The translations under genes and the position numbers were made by a program. Shown here piece by piece: positions 31,921 through 42,554 of a DNA stretch of 64,000 bases. Origin of the DNA: Aphrocallistes beatrix (lineage: Eukaryota > Porifera > Hexactinellida > Sceptrulophora > Aphrocallistidae). The DNA lies in assembly GCA_963281255.1 (NCBI GenBank), contig OY725489.1, positions 2,976,001 through 3,040,000 on the forward strand, written 5' to 3'. The notes below the pieces were generated by a model. That model searched no databases and was not told the origin of the DNA. It saw only the letters and a program-made list of their open reading frames with translations. Each line of letters begins with the position of its first letter. Position 1 is the stretch's first letter.

Positions 31921-32939
31921 CATGGCCTACTTAATATATGGCTATACTATATGTCACCGAGAAGGCCACAAAACGAAGAGGCCAGTTTTAACAAAGTCAA
32001 ATTTCAATTAGAATGATAAATCAAAAACCGCTTCCGATAAACATTTGAAATGTATTATTACCATATACAAACATTATATCAGAGTGTCCAATTCCGCTGT
32101 CAAAAATATGATATGTCATCATGTGATTGCGCAATAGACTCTTTTTAGAGCGGAAATGTTGCTGTTCAACATCGTTATCTACATTTCTAATGCTTGATTT
32201 TTTGAAAGAGCAACAATAGGTAGACCTCAAGCCAAAAAGTCTGAAAATTTTAGTTGGAATGTCTATGCATTCCTCAGTTGCTATGGAAACAAAAAATTAC
32301 ATGTTTAAGCCATAACTCGAAAAGTATACTATTCACATGTCTATTTTCAATATGTTCTGAGTTATCTAGGATTTTGTCGCATCTTATTACTTCTCTACTG
32401 ATCACGATAAAATCCTAGATAACTCACAACTTATTGAAAATAGACATGTGAATAGTATTATTCTCATATAGGAAGTAATAGTTTACGGATTAAATAGTAT
32501 AATTCTTTAGTGTCTACGATCTATACTTTTCGATTTATTGGCTTAAACGTGTAATTTTTTGTTTCCATAGCAACTGAGGAATGTCTAGACATTCCAGCTA
32601 AAATTTTCAGATTTTTTGGCTTGAGGTCTACCTATTGTTACTCTATCAAAAAATCAAACATTAGAAATGCAAATAATGATGTTTAATATGAGCTGGAACA
32701 GCAACATTTTCCGCTCTAAAAAGAGCCTATTGCGAAATCACATGATGACATATCAAATTTTTGACAGCGGAATTGGATACTCTGATATAATGTTTGTATA
32801 TGGTAATAAGACATTTCAAATGTCTATCGGAAGCGGTTTTTGATTTATCATTCTAATTGAAATTTGACTTTGTTAAAACTGGCCTCTTCGTTTGTGGCCT
32901 TCTCGGTGACATATATAGCCGTATATTAAGTAGGCCATG
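31921..32939. mobile_element. 1-kb palindromic element, 7-bp target duplication
   Basis: Ends CATGGCCTACTTAATATA and complement; arms of about 480 bp pair imperfectly around a centre near 32400. Perfect CTTGCGC at 31914-31920 and 32940-32946. It splits the THAP finger of the P-like gene. The same family appears at 44032-44751 (CATAGCCTAC, duplication AGTCAAT), sharing inner motifs GTTTCCATAGCAAC and TAATCAAATTTTT-like runs. No coding sequence. Confidence 0.93.
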
Positions 32940-33107
32940 CTTGCGCTTAAAGAAATTGAATATTTTTACCCTTTCTGGATTGGTATCGTAACCAGACTTG
33001 CAGCTTCTTCCATTATATAAGGTACAACATTTCGCCCCATCCTAAGGCATAAAAGAACTCTAACAGGTTAACAAGTAAAATAAATCAAAATTGGGTTTCC
33101 TTATTTA

Positions 33108-33891
33108 TTCCAAACAATTTAAAAAAGTCGTTAAGATTGAAATAAAGGAATTAGTGAAATTTTAAAAATCAGCCTCTAGTTTTTTTCCAACACTTTGCGA
33201 GTTTCCCGTCCGTGTATTCTAGCAGTCCTTGGAACAAGCTACAATGCAATTCAAACAGATGCAAATGCAGACGTTCGCACAAAACCTGTAACTCAAAATG
33301 CCACAAAACACTTGGCTGTCATAACAAGACAATCAGATAATAGTTGGACAAACAACTTCTTGCATTACGTGAGCAATACATCATAGCACATCTCTAACTA
33401 TTTATATCAACTATATGTTGTTTAGAGAGAGGATTAGACAAAAGGAATGCACCTACTTTCTGGTATTCGTTCGTTTGAGAAATCTTATCCAAATTCCATT
33501 CAATTAATGGAGCGATCTGGAAATCTACTATATTTAGTCTAGGTATTTTAGAGTTTGATATGACGAGATACCAAACAAATGGGCAGAGTTACGAATCTTT
33601 ATAAAATCGAGTACAACTAGAAGTATATTGAATCAATAACTTTGTATTTAAAATCTATCGTATGTAAATAAAATCATTGATAATTAAAATTATGACTTAA
33701 TACAGTCTAGTTATGAGAAATATGTAAAGGTTTGTAAGATATTCTTATGATTACTAATCGTAGTATAATATACATATATTGGAACTTCAATTATTTAATT
33801 AGAAATACACCCATGGGTTTTAGAAAATAATGAAAACGCTTCTGGCCTAGGCCAAACGCGTTTGGCCTGAAAGCGCATTTGGCCTGCAACA
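33108..33891 (-). repeat. right long terminal inverted repeat of the P-like unit
   Basis: Reverse complement of 23772-24570, ending GGCCTGCAACA at 33891. It keeps the outer ten bases lost on the left. A 63-codon open frame is present in both arms, without recognisable features. Confidence 0.93.
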
Positions 33892-33895
33892 TATA

Positions 33896-35244
33896 CAGGG
33901 TGTCCCATAAGTATTGGCCGGTCTTCAGATTTTTAAGTTATCAAAATTGTATTGCAAAACCATTGTGAAATAAGACGAGTTACTTTCAATTATTGAAGTA
34001 AATAACTTGCGAGTAATTTCTATCACTTAGTTTACAATCTAGTAATAATACAAAGCTATAATATTAATAGGCCTATCTAGCTTGAACAAATCAATAATGA
34101 ATGTCCAAGATTATGGAATCGCGATTCGTTCTAAGGCAATTGGACTTCTAGAGGGCGGTTCAACGCAGAAAATTGTTTCACAGAGGTTATCTGCTAGTGA
34201 AAGATCACTAAGGCGTTGGTGGCATGCACACAAAGCCGGAAGTCGCCTCGAAAGTAGACCCAAACAAGGTCGTCCAAAAACGATTAGCCGAGTTGCTAAA
34301 ATTGTAATTTCGAAATCTGTGGGGAAAAGGAGACAATCAACGCGAAGAATTGCTACTAGACTATCCAATAGCGGAATAACCATCTCAAAATCAACAGTAC
34401 ACCGTTATCTAAAGGGTACTCTTGGCCTAAAATCTTACAAAAGACCCAAAAAGCCCCGATTAACGGAAAAAATGAAAGAAAATCGACTAAAATTCGCCCG
34501 TAAAACAGAAAAGTCGACAATCGAACAATGGAAAAAGGTCCTGTGGAGCGACGAATCCTCCTTTGAACTATTTTCTCTTCCAAATCGTCAGAACGACAGA
34601 GTTTGGTCAAAATCTTCAAGAAACATTGAGCCATGTCTCCGTATTAAATTTCCACCGTAAATTCAAGTGTGGGGGATGATTTCGTTTCAAGCAGTGTCGG
34701 AATTGCATTTAATACCGAAAGGGCAGATGGTTAATGGAGCTTATTATAGGGACTCGATATTAGCCAAAACTTGTTTGGATGCGATTAAACGTAAACGGAA
34801 GAGAGGCTCAATTTTGGAACGGTCAATGCTACCAAACATGTCCGAGTTATTTTTCATGCAGGATGGTGCACCAGCTCACACCGCCAATTCGACCCAAGAA
34901 TGGTGTTCAAAGAAGTTCCCAAACTTCTGGCGTAAAGCGGAATGGCCAGGTAACTCGCCTGACCTTATAATCCAATTGAAAACGTGTGGGCATATATGAA
35001 AGAGAAGATCAGCGAAATGGGAGATGCAAATACTCTAAAGGGCATGGAAAAAAAATCTTATAGAAGCATGGAGATCAATCCCTCCAGATTTTTTAGCAAA
35101 TTTAATTTGTAACATGCCGAATCGTGTTAAACTAGTTATAGAAAAGGATGGAGATTACATTGGAAAATAAAATTGACTTATATTATTTGCTTAAAAAAAA
35201 TTATAGCAACTTATACTACTGGCCAATACTTATGGGACACCCTG
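33896..35244. mobile_element. Tc1-like transposon, nearly complete
   Basis: 1349 bp. Termini CAGGGTGTCCCATAAGTATT (25-bp inverted repeats reaching TTGGCC), with TA outside both ends (33894-33895 and 35245-35246). One transposase gene on the plus strand with two lesions. The ends resemble those of the truncated relative whose right end is at 40409 (CAGGGTGTTTCATAAGTCGT). Confidence 0.93.
34097..35170 (+). pseudogene. Tc1-like transposase, one stop and one frameshift
   Basis: Starts MNVQDYGIAIRSKAIGLLEG, matching the start of the sister copy (MNVSDYGLAMRSKAIG). The paired HTH region includes SERSLRRWWHAH and ISKSTVHRYLKG. Catalytic residues: Asp in LWSDESSFELF, Asp in FFMQDGAPAHTA, and Glu in NPIENVWAYM. 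An in-frame TAA at about 34658-34660 interrupts KFPP and IQVWGM. Near 34966-34970 a frame change separates GNSPDL from NPIEN. After it the frame is open to IEKDGDYIGK and a normal stop, about 350 residues in total, usual for Tc1. The start at 34097 is chosen from the sister copy. Confidence 0.92.
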
Positions 35245-35249
35245 TATAT

Positions 35250-35745
35250 ACAAGCCCGCTTCGGTTGCTTCCGTTGCGCGGCTGGCGGAAAATTATATCC
35301 GCCAGAGGTGCCTGGGTTACATTAGTTAATTATAAGGCAGATAACATCTCTAAATACGTATGTCTTACTGTTATAATCGATATCACTTAAGATCATAAAA
35401 TTTGTCAATTTTAAAATTTTTGATACGTAATGATGACGTCATAACATAGTAATGAGTCATTATTTTTCGATGATAGTTGTATCATATCTGAGATTTATTA
35501 ATATACACATTCTATTAAAATTTCAGCCTTCTATCATCTAAAATGTCTGAGTTATAGTCAAAAAACTGAAATTTCTAATTATAAAAGTGACAATGGCGTT
35601 TATAATACCGTGATGAGTCGACATTTTCGTCCGAGGTCAGAATTTAGCGGAGCCATAACCAAAAGACTCTTACACACCAAAATTCAGCTTTCTGTGCCTG
35701 GCAGTTTCTTCAATCAATTCGTATATACATATATATACGTACATG
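35250..35745 (+). repeat. family A, copy 2
   Basis: Starts ACAAGCCCGCTTCGGTTGCT next to the Tc1 element, has the same TGATGACGTCATAACATAG and GAGTCGACATTTTCGTCC landmarks, and ends around CAATCAATTCGTATATACAT. It is placed tail-to-tail with copy 3. Confidence 0.88.
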
Positions 35746-35849
35746 TAACGAATTGATTAATGAAGCTGTTAGGACCAGAAAGCTGATTTTTGGCATGTGG
35801 GAATCTTTTGGCTATGGCTCCGCTAAATTCTGACCTGTATATTAATTAA

Positions 35850-36536
35850 TTAATGCTATTTTCACCCATATGCTGTTTCCACCTAAACCATGGATATTCT
35901 ATCTCTATGCTACTTCCACCCAAGTGATGATTAGTAGATTATCGTTTTTATGGTTTCGATCATTGTTGTTGATGATGATTACTATGGTATTATTTATATA
36001 CAGTTATGCATATAATACCTTTGTGCAAGTTGTAATGTTTATTTATTTTTTCATTTATTATCTTGACCCGGTACTTATTCGGAGCAATACGGTATACGTA
36101 TATATTCGAATATTAATACAAATGTAGGTTATAAATTTCTAAATACAGTAAACTTCAGTTATAAGTTCCTCTAATTCCCCTAATACAAAAAAAATAATTC
36201 AGCAATAGCATCCCTAATGAAGGTAACTTAGTGGCTTATATTCTACTACACCGTAGATGGTCCGCCTGGGCTACTCAAGGTACCAACGAATAGTACGCCT
36301 CTTAATTTACTTAAGATGCATGCGGTATGTTCTGTATTACTTTTATGCATGTTTTTCTCATGAGTTTTAAACTATGTGATTATTGTTAGAAATGTATGAA
36401 TAGTAAATAAAATAAATATCATTGTAATAATCATCAACAACAATGATCGAAACCATAAAAATGATAATCTACTAATCAACACTTGGGTGAAAGTAGCATA
36501 GAGATAGAATATCCATGGTTTGGGTGAAAATAGCAT
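35850..36536. mobile_element. foldback element in family A copy 3
   Basis: About 130-bp arms: left ATGCTATTTTCACCC ... CCATGGATATTCTATCTCTA, right its complement ending GGGTGAAAATAGCAT. The host sequence reads GACCT on either side (35837-35841 and about 36543-36547), a likely 4-5-bp duplication. The spacer has no gene. Confidence 0.8.
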
Positions 36537-36646
36537 GAAACAGACCTCAAACGAAAATGTCGGCCATCATGGAATTATAACGTCATTATCACCTTTTTTA
36601 TAATTAGAAATTTCAGTTTTTTGACTTTAACTCAGACATTTTAGGT

Positions 36647-36994
36647 GGTAAACGGAAATTTCGTCCCCGGAATTTTTGATCCAGAAATTTCGTCTCCGAA
36701 CTTTTGTCTCATTAGAGCCTAAAATAAACAGGCACTAATATGTAAGGAACTGAAAGTGAGGCTTTTGGAGTGGAGTATGTTTAAAAAAATGGTGAAAATG
36801 AGGCATTTTGATTGAGAAATCAGTAAGTGCGAAAGGGACATTTCAGGGGACGAAAATTCCAGGGACGAAAGTTCCGCCATTCCTGCGAGACTAGTTTGGT
36901 TTCACTAAATATCCAGGAATTTAGTTTATCTAACTTATGGAATATTTATGTACAAAAGGGGACCAAATTTCCGGGGACGAAATTTCGGGGATTC
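36647..36994. mobile_element. MULE-like MITE, 9-bp target duplication
   Basis: 348 bp flanked by ATTTTAGGT (36638-36646 and 36995-37003). The 24-bp ends pair after the first few bases (GGAAATTTCGTCCCCGG). The interior repeats GGGGACGAAATT and GGGACGAAAGTTCC motifs. Other family A copies carry CATTTTAGATGATAGAAGG-like sequence without the insert. Confidence 0.85.
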
Positions 36995-37289
36995 ATTTTA
37001 GGTAATAGAAGGCTGAAATTTTAATAGAATGTGTATATTAATAAATCTCACATATGATACAACTATCATCGAAAAATGATGACTCACCACTCTGTTATGA
37101 CGCCATTATTATTCAGCAGAAATTGAAAAATGAGATTTTTCGAGTGATATCAATTATAACAGTAAAGCAGACCGATGTAGAGATGTTACCCACCATATAA
37201 TTAATCCATGTGAGCCTAGGCGCCGACAGGGCGCCTCCGACAGACACAAAGTGTCCGTTAGCTTCGCACCCCAAGCAAACGAAGTGCGC

Positions 37290-37625
37290 CTGTTTATATG
37301 AAGTCTGATTGAGAGGACAACATAAACATGACTGGTTGTTATATGTATTATTATATCTAGTATTGTTCTGTGTGGCAGTGATGATCATTAGAACGTTCAT
37401 TTCTCCTGGTCAATCGATCATCACTGCTATTTGTTTGTTTATGTTTGTAACGGCAATTGTATTTTGTCGTCCAGTGTTGATACTACACTGCTGATGAAGC
37501 CAGAAAGCAGAAACGACAGATATTTAAAAACTTAGGAGATACAAACTACAAAATTAGTAATACCCCGGTTTGCCTCCACAATTATCATGCATTCGCCATC
37601 AAGGCATCTTACAAATTCCTTATGA
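37290..37625 (+). repeat. hammerhead-bearing dispersed repeat, copy 1
   Basis: About 330 bp that is the reverse complement, with differences, of 63235-63545. It runs from TCTGATTGAGAGGACAACAT to the CTACAAAATTAGTAATACCC region and includes the hammerhead-like motif at 37466-37517. No coding sequence is present. Penelope-like retroelements and retrozymes are known to carry hammerheads in such repeats; which of these this is cannot be seen. Confidence 0.7.
37466..37517 (+). ncRNA. hammerhead ribozyme-like motif, copy 1
   Basis: GTCGT (37466-37470) pairs with ACGAC (37513-37517) as stem III. The GTC cleavage triplet ends at 37471. CAGTG (37472-37476) pairs with CACTG (37486-37490) as stem I. 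The core CTGATGA is at 37491-37497 and GAAA at 37510-37513. Stem II is weak (GC with GC around CCAGAAA or shorter), and the first stem II pair is A-A instead of the usual G-C. Order and core agree with a hammerhead; activity is untested. Confidence 0.6.
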
Positions 37626-37682
37626 TAACAAGTGAGTCTGGCACAGTTTGACTTATTGAGCCTTTTAGTTTTCATTTTTTAA

Positions 37683-37935
37683 AAACAAGTTTTCAATTGT
37701 TGACATGAAGATTTAAGGGTGTAGATTTTGAATATCGTATTTTGGATCTGATTTTTTTATTTACCACATACAATTACAATATTGACTGATATAATAAGGG
37801 GGTACTACTCTTTATTCAAACTTATGCAAAGCAAAACATTTTGTATCAATAGGTTTCAGACGCCCAAGGCCTCCGTGGACACGAGGTGTCCACTAGCCGC
37901 GCTACGCAAGGGCGCGAAGCGTGTTTGTGCTTATA
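37683..37935. repeat. family B fragment
   Basis: TCAATTGTTGACATGAAGAT and GGTGTAGATTTTGAATATCG resemble the internal unit of family B. 37855-37930 resembles the GC-rich tail (AGCCGCGCTACGCAAG, GCGCGAAGCGTGTTTGT). Diverged. Confidence 0.55.
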
Positions 37936-37939
37936 AAAC

Positions 37940-38800
37940 CCCGTAATTGCAAAATATTCGCTTGCGGGAACTTTGTGTCAGCGGAGGCTCCTGGGTCCAG
38001 CACAGGTTTTCCATTATATACAGCACAAATTGTAAATAAGTACGCTCTTCGCTCGCTTTCAGCAAGAGGCTAGCTAGGATTTCTTGTCAGTATGTAGCAT
38101 GTAAATGAATATTTTCTTTCAGCAAAAAAAATTTCCTATTACAGCTTTCTAAGTGTGAAATTTGAAATCCTCATTTTCATCACTCAAATGAGAATTTGTA
38201 TAAAACTGTGAAATATTATCAATTTATTTCAGTTAGTACATGCAATTGATGTTTATAAGCATTATTTTCATTTAGCCAATCAGATTTCAGCTTCAGAGTT
38301 ATTTAGTGCCTGTCCATCTACATGTAAACAGTAATTAGGCGCTATACTGAATTAATGTATATAAATAACTGTTAATGACTGACTAAACCAAGATTCTGAT
38401 TGGTTGAAGTGAAAAAAATATCCACATAACCGTTTTCGGTGGTATAGCATCATAATTAAATAAATCAGGTTTATTGCCGTTGTTGACTTAGAACTAAATA
38501 AATCGCCTGTTTTCTAATAATTAACCATTCAAATGAAACACACTATTTAGCAATTGTTATTTAAATAAAGTAAAATACAATAGGCGCCCAAAGAGTAATT
38601 CATACCGACACGAAATGTGCACCAGCCGCGCAGAAAAGGAAAGAGAAGAGTGGAAATGAAATAGCTAGTAATATTAGTTGTTATTTTTTAATTAGAAAGA
38701 TCATAAAACATTAAAATAGAGTCTAAAAGAAAGAATCTTCGCCTAATGGTTTGAAAGGACCACGAAGTAAAGGTGATATTTGTTTTGGGGTTTAAAACAC
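37940..38800. other. non-coding, no gene recognised
   Basis: AT-rich. Inverted motifs AGCCAATCAGATTTCAGC (38274) and CTGATTGGTTGAAGTG (38396) about 120 bp apart could mark a small MITE. Nothing else is supportable. Confidence 0.45.
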
Positions 38801-38825
38801 TCCATAGTCAAATAAAATTTCCACT

Positions 38826-39460
38826 TTGGGGTCTAAAACGACCCCAGAGTCAGAGGTGATCTCCACTTTGGGGTCCAAAAAGACCCCAGAGTCAGAGGTG
38901 ATCTTTACTCTGGGATCTAAAAAGACCCCAGAGTCAGAGGTGATCTTTACTCTGGGGTCTAAAAAGACCCCAGAGTCAGAGGTGATCTTTACTCTGGGGT
39001 CTAAAAAGACCCCAGAGTCAGAGGTGATCTTTACTCTGGGGTCTAAAAAGACCCCAGAGTCAGAGGTCATCTCCACTTTGTGGTCTAAAAAGACCCCAGA
39101 GTCAGAGGTGATCTCCACTTTGGGGTCCAAAAAGACCCCAGAGTCAGAGGTGATCTCCACTTTGGGGTCCAAAAAGACCCCAGAGTCAGAGGTGATCTTT
39201 ACTCTGGGGTCTAAAAAGACCCCAGAGTCAGAGGTGATCTCCACTTTGAGGTCCAAAAAGACCCCAGAGTCAGAGGTGATCTCCACTTTGGGGTCTAAAA
39301 AGACCCCAGAGTCAGAGGTGATCTCCAGTTTGGGATCTAAAAAGACCCCAGAGTCAGAGGTGATCTCCACTTTGTGGTCCAAAAAGACCCCATAGTCAGA
39401 GGTGATCTTTACTCTGGGGTCTAAAAAGACCCCAGAGTTAGAGGTGATCTTGAAGTGATA
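38826..39460. repeat. 42-bp tandem array, ~15 units
   Basis: Unit GGGGTCTAAAAAGACCCC + AGAGTCAGAGGTGATC + TCCACTTT (or TTTACTCT). The first 18 bases form a hairpin. Because 42 is a multiple of three and the unit lacks stops in several frames, long open frames appear on both strands (14-residue repeats, for example KKTPESEVISTLGS on plus and VEITSDSGVFLDPK on minus). They have no start context, no flanking coding sequence and near-identical codons by repeat origin, so I treat them as non-coding. Units are very similar, pointing to recent expansion. The array cuts off the end of a Tc1-like gene. Confidence 0.93.
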
Positions 39461-39507
39461 TTCCGCAAATATTTCTGTGGGGTCTTATTTTTTCAGAGAG
39501 TCATCGT

Positions 39508-40409
39508 AGGGTTAAAACGAATTGCATCAACACAGGTTCTCTTTAAAATATGATCCCGATAGTAAGCACCATTTACAGTTTGCTTTTGAGGGACTATGTG
39601 CAGTTCCGAAACAGCAGAATGGGACATCATACCCCATACCATGACCTTCGCTGGAAATTTCACTTTGAAGACAGGCTCTAATCTTTCGCTGGTTTTGTCC
39701 CAAACGCGGTCATTTTGTGGATTCGGGGATGCAAACAACTCAAAGGGGGACTCATCCGACCACAAAACCTTTTTCCAATCATCAACAGTCCAATGCTGAT
39801 GGGCTAGGGCGAAAGAAAGTCGTTTTTCTTTGATCCTGTCGGTAATCCGTGGCCTTTTTGGACGTTTGTACGACCTCACACCGATATGGTCCTTCAAATG
39901 CCTATAAACAGTAGTTGGAGAAATAGTGTAGCCTTTTCCTCGCAGTTTCTTCGCGATTTTCCTCGTTGACTGGAGTCGTTTGCCGAGAGATCTAGCAATA
40001 ACAATTTTGCTCACACGGTCTAAAATCGGCGGACGTCCAGACCGCCCCTTGGTTTCCAGTGAAACTCCCGAATTATTGGATTGTGACCATCTTCGAACCG
40101 AACGATATCCAACATTAAGCCTCTTGGCTACCTCTTTTTTAGGTACTCCTGATTCTATCATCCCGATTGCCTTAGAACGCATGGCTAACCCGTAGTCAGA
40201 TACATTCATTTTGAAAAAATGAACAAAAAGTACAAATTATCAACAAAAAAAAGTAACAGGAAATAATATAAACGAAATAATGGTTGAAAATAGAGTGATT
40301 GTAATACCGCAGTAAAGCAGCAGAATAGGAAATAGTAATGCTCATGGTCCATTAGAAAAACAACTATTGATATAAAAAAGTTTTGGGCCACGACTTATGA
40401 AACACCCTG
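39508..40409 (-). pseudogene. Tc1-like transposase, 3'-truncated, with one TIR end
   Basis: The gene starts at 40209 with MNVSDYGLAMRSKAIGMI and is open for about 234 codons: HTH parts VGYRSVRRWSQS and ISPTTVYRHLKD, RPKRPRITDRIKEKRL, first catalytic Asp in LWSDESPFELF, and VWGMMSHSAVSELH. Soon after YYRDHILKRTCVDAI the frame meets the 42-bp array, so the second Asp and Glu are missing. The 5' end of the element, CAGGGTGTTTCATAAGTCGT on the minus strand, lies at 40409 with TA beyond. No stop or frameshift is seen before the truncation. Confidence 0.92.
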
Positions 40410-40416
40410 TAAATAC

Positions 40417-40488
40417 CCCAAATTTTTATGGCTTCCCCATTTAAAATGGCTGAAACCGGAAATGACGCAACACATTCCTGTGGCAAGC
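40417..40488 (-). repeat. end fragment of the TTAA-element family
   Basis: Reverse complement of the left terminal region of the element at 44914-47499 (CCACAGGAATGTGTTGCGTC, ATTTCCGGTT, ATGGGGAAGCCAT). Only about 70 bp are preserved. Confidence 0.7.
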
Positions 40489-40489
40489 G

Positions 40490-41150
40490 AGAGATAAATA
40501 ACTTATTAAGAAGCAAAAATTTTTTTTTTTCTCAAATCACCTAATTTAGTATAGAGGACATTCAAGGAAACTTCAATAGCTTATGTCAACTTTTACTCAA
40601 TTATTTTCTTGCACGAAATCGTTGAATAAAGAAAATAATAGGAATAGAATTTTGAATTTTAACCTAAATAATTTTATTAAAAAAATTTCGTTGATGCAAT
40701 ATTTAGAGGCAGATTTTCGAAAGGAAAAATATTTTAACTTTTTTTTAAAGTAGAATATCGATAATCTATCTCTATCATTTTGTTTTACGTGACGAGATAT
40801 TTCCAAAACCATCGAGTTTTTTACTCTACGACTTTTGTAATTAGAGATTCCTCCTTTGTAAAATTGATTTTTTTAAGTGCTAAAAACAGGCTACAAAGCA
40901 ATTTTCTTCGGAAAGGCTTGATTTCCATTTGTTTTACGATATTTTGATAATAAATAACATCAAAACATCCTAAATCAACAACTTATAGTAGTACTTAACT
41001 TCAAAATATGACATATCAAATATTTTCACATCATGACACCTTCAAAAGTGTGAAAAAGTTGTCAGTTATGACTGTGGACCCAAAAATGACCTTGTCCGAT
41101 AGTATCCGCCGAAATCCCGCATCTATAACTTTATTTGACTATGCCATGTC
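40490..41150. other. non-coding, no gene recognised
   Basis: AT-rich sequence without supportable features. Confidence 0.5.
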
Positions 41151-41154
41151 GTTA

Positions 41155-41395
41155 TTTTAATACTGAACTCGTGCTCAGCACTCGATTTCTTGCAATTTGA
41201 TATATATATTGACCATATTTGGAGAATATTTTGATTGCCTTTTCCTAGCAACGGTCAGGAATGTGAAAAAATTCCTGGGCGTTGCTAGGCACGGTCAAAC
41301 AAAAATGTTTCCAAATATGGTCAATATATATATCAAATTGCTGGAAATCTAGTGCTGAGCATGAATTCAGCATTAAAAAGATGATCTGGCACTGT
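41155..41395. repeat. inverted pair of repeat C fragments
   Basis: 41155-41260 and 41285-41395 are imperfect inverted copies around AATGTGAAAAAATTCC. Shared parts are TGCTCAGCAC/GTGCTGAGCA, CAATTTGATATATATATTGA and CCATATTTGG. These elements also occur in repeat C. Confidence 0.7.
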
Positions 41396-41564
41396 TAAAA
41401 GAAGTTATAGCTGTGGGACATTTCGCATTTAAAATGTGTCGTTTTTAGAGCGACACCAAGTGATACAAGTGGCTCAAAGTGGCGAAATATCGGGGCTGGA
41501 GTTATAAAAATCGGAATTATTGTTTAAAACCCCTATAAGGATCTAAAAATGATAAAAAAGCAAT

Positions 41565-42261
41565 TTGGGCACATTTTTAGAAAAAAACAAGTGTCCCATG
41601 GGAAACACCAACCTTAAGATGTCCTTGCTGTCGCATGAGATATTGTCTCAAGTAAATTGTATTGTCTCAAGTAAAATCAAATGCTCAAGGTTGAAAGATT
41701 TGTCAAGTTTCTTGTTTATATCTATTTATCGTGGTGAATTTAATGTTTCTATCGAGTTTGATGCATTATTTAATGATTTAAAATTCATGCACAAAGTGCA
41801 AAGATATTATGGGGCTGAATCCCTGGTTTCAAAAAGCGTTATGACATCGTTTTCTAGACACCTGGTATTTGACAGAAGAGTTGATTTAGATATGTCTTTT
41901 CAGTACCACTACTCCTAGTGATATTAAGAAGAGAATTATAGAGGCGCTTTTAAAATGATAGCATGACAACTATTTTAGACTAAAGGGAAGGTTTTGAGCC
42001 GGATTTGGCAAACCTATATTTCCTCCAATAGATTCATGTGATTCACTGCAAAGTATTATTGGAGAAAACTAATATTTTTTATTTAACTATTGAAAATACG
42101 AACAGATTAATGAATTGAGCCAGTCAGAGCCTGGAAATCTTGAGTGCTATCAACATGGAAAATATTTAGTCATGTCTTTGAAGGTGATCAATGACAATGC
42201 CGAAATAGAGGAAAAATTAGCTTCACTTGGAGTGACTAAAATAATTACCAAAATATCCTAA
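41565..42261 (+). other. two unrecognised open frames
   Basis: 41565-41918 encodes 117 residues with segments LSSFLFISIYRGEFNVSIEF and SLVSKSVMTSFSRHLVFDRR. From about 42100 to 42261 a further ~50 codons are open (QSEPGNLECYQHG ... LASLGVTKIITKIS). I recognise no family. They could be remnants of the same decayed gene as the segment at 42895-43590 or chance frames. Confidence 0.2.
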
Positions 42262-42554
42262 AATCAGTATATAGTATGATCGAAGCTTGAAGCCTAATCT
42301 CAGGAAGTGATAGTTTTATTATCTCTTACTAACATAATTCATTCTTTTTTATCATTTTATTCAAAGGAGTTAATTTCGACACCTCAGATTTTCACAATTA
42401 TGAAACTTTATTATACGCTACGATATGTTTATAAATTTTTACCAAACATAAAAAGAAGGTCGATCATATATAAAGGTCACTATGTCTGGCAGGGATGTAT
42501 CAACTCATTTTGAGCTGGCACAATCAATTATAATCAGGTCAATATGAAGCATGA

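Larger units (their letters stand above)
28325..33060 (-). pseudogene. P-element-like transposase with THAP domain, broken
   Basis: Read from 33060 leftwards. KCCTLYNGRSCKSGY and KIFNFFKRK are the first half of a THAP finger; a 1-kb insertion follows (31921-32939), then GICIKHWPTGYRTVKV and PADPPSIFG, with Cys and His of the C2CH set. Later segments are LPSQKYLRSYFGKLG-like (30700-30790), IYVKPAIRFRGNRIVG (about 29860), AMTDNLSINQKAFRLYY, YDPIHLIKNIWNNWL, QSDRLEAEFGIYRQSSGG (about 28920) and LYYICGYITRK. These are the order and motifs of P/THAP9-type transposases, which use an RNase H-fold domain. At least two frame changes and several stops lie between the segments, besides three insertions with target duplications (7, 8 and 8 bp). 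The start is probably just inside the right inverted repeat. Confidence 0.85.
23772..33891. mobile_element. 10.1-kb unit with ~790-bp inverted ends and a P-like transposase
   Basis: 23772-24570 and 33108-33891 are inverted copies, nearly identical over long stretches. The right outer end reads TGTTGCAGGCCAAATGCG (reverse strand); the left end lacks about its first ten bases. The P-like transposase (28325-33060, minus) starts about 50 bp inside the right arm, which suggests that arms and gene belong together. The left half is filled by a family A copy split by a Ginger-like element. Further insertions are a MULE foldback, a hAT MITE and a 1-kb element. The target duplication cannot be read: the left side is truncated into a MITE, and on the right TATA is followed by a Tc1 element. 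Whether these are true P-element ends is an inference. Confidence 0.75.
35748..37300 (-). repeat. family A, copy 3, with two nested insertions
   Basis: Reverse orientation: TGTAACGAATTGATTAATGA at 35744, then broken by elements at 35850-36536 and 36647-36994. It continues to the GC-rich end CAAGCAAACGAAGTGCGCCT near 37272-37291. With copy 2 it forms a large inverted arrangement. Confidence 0.88.

Noticed and set aside
38792-39395. Long repeat-protein genes on both strands
   Set aside because: Produced by a 42-bp tandem unit without stops; no start context and no unique coding sequence on either side.
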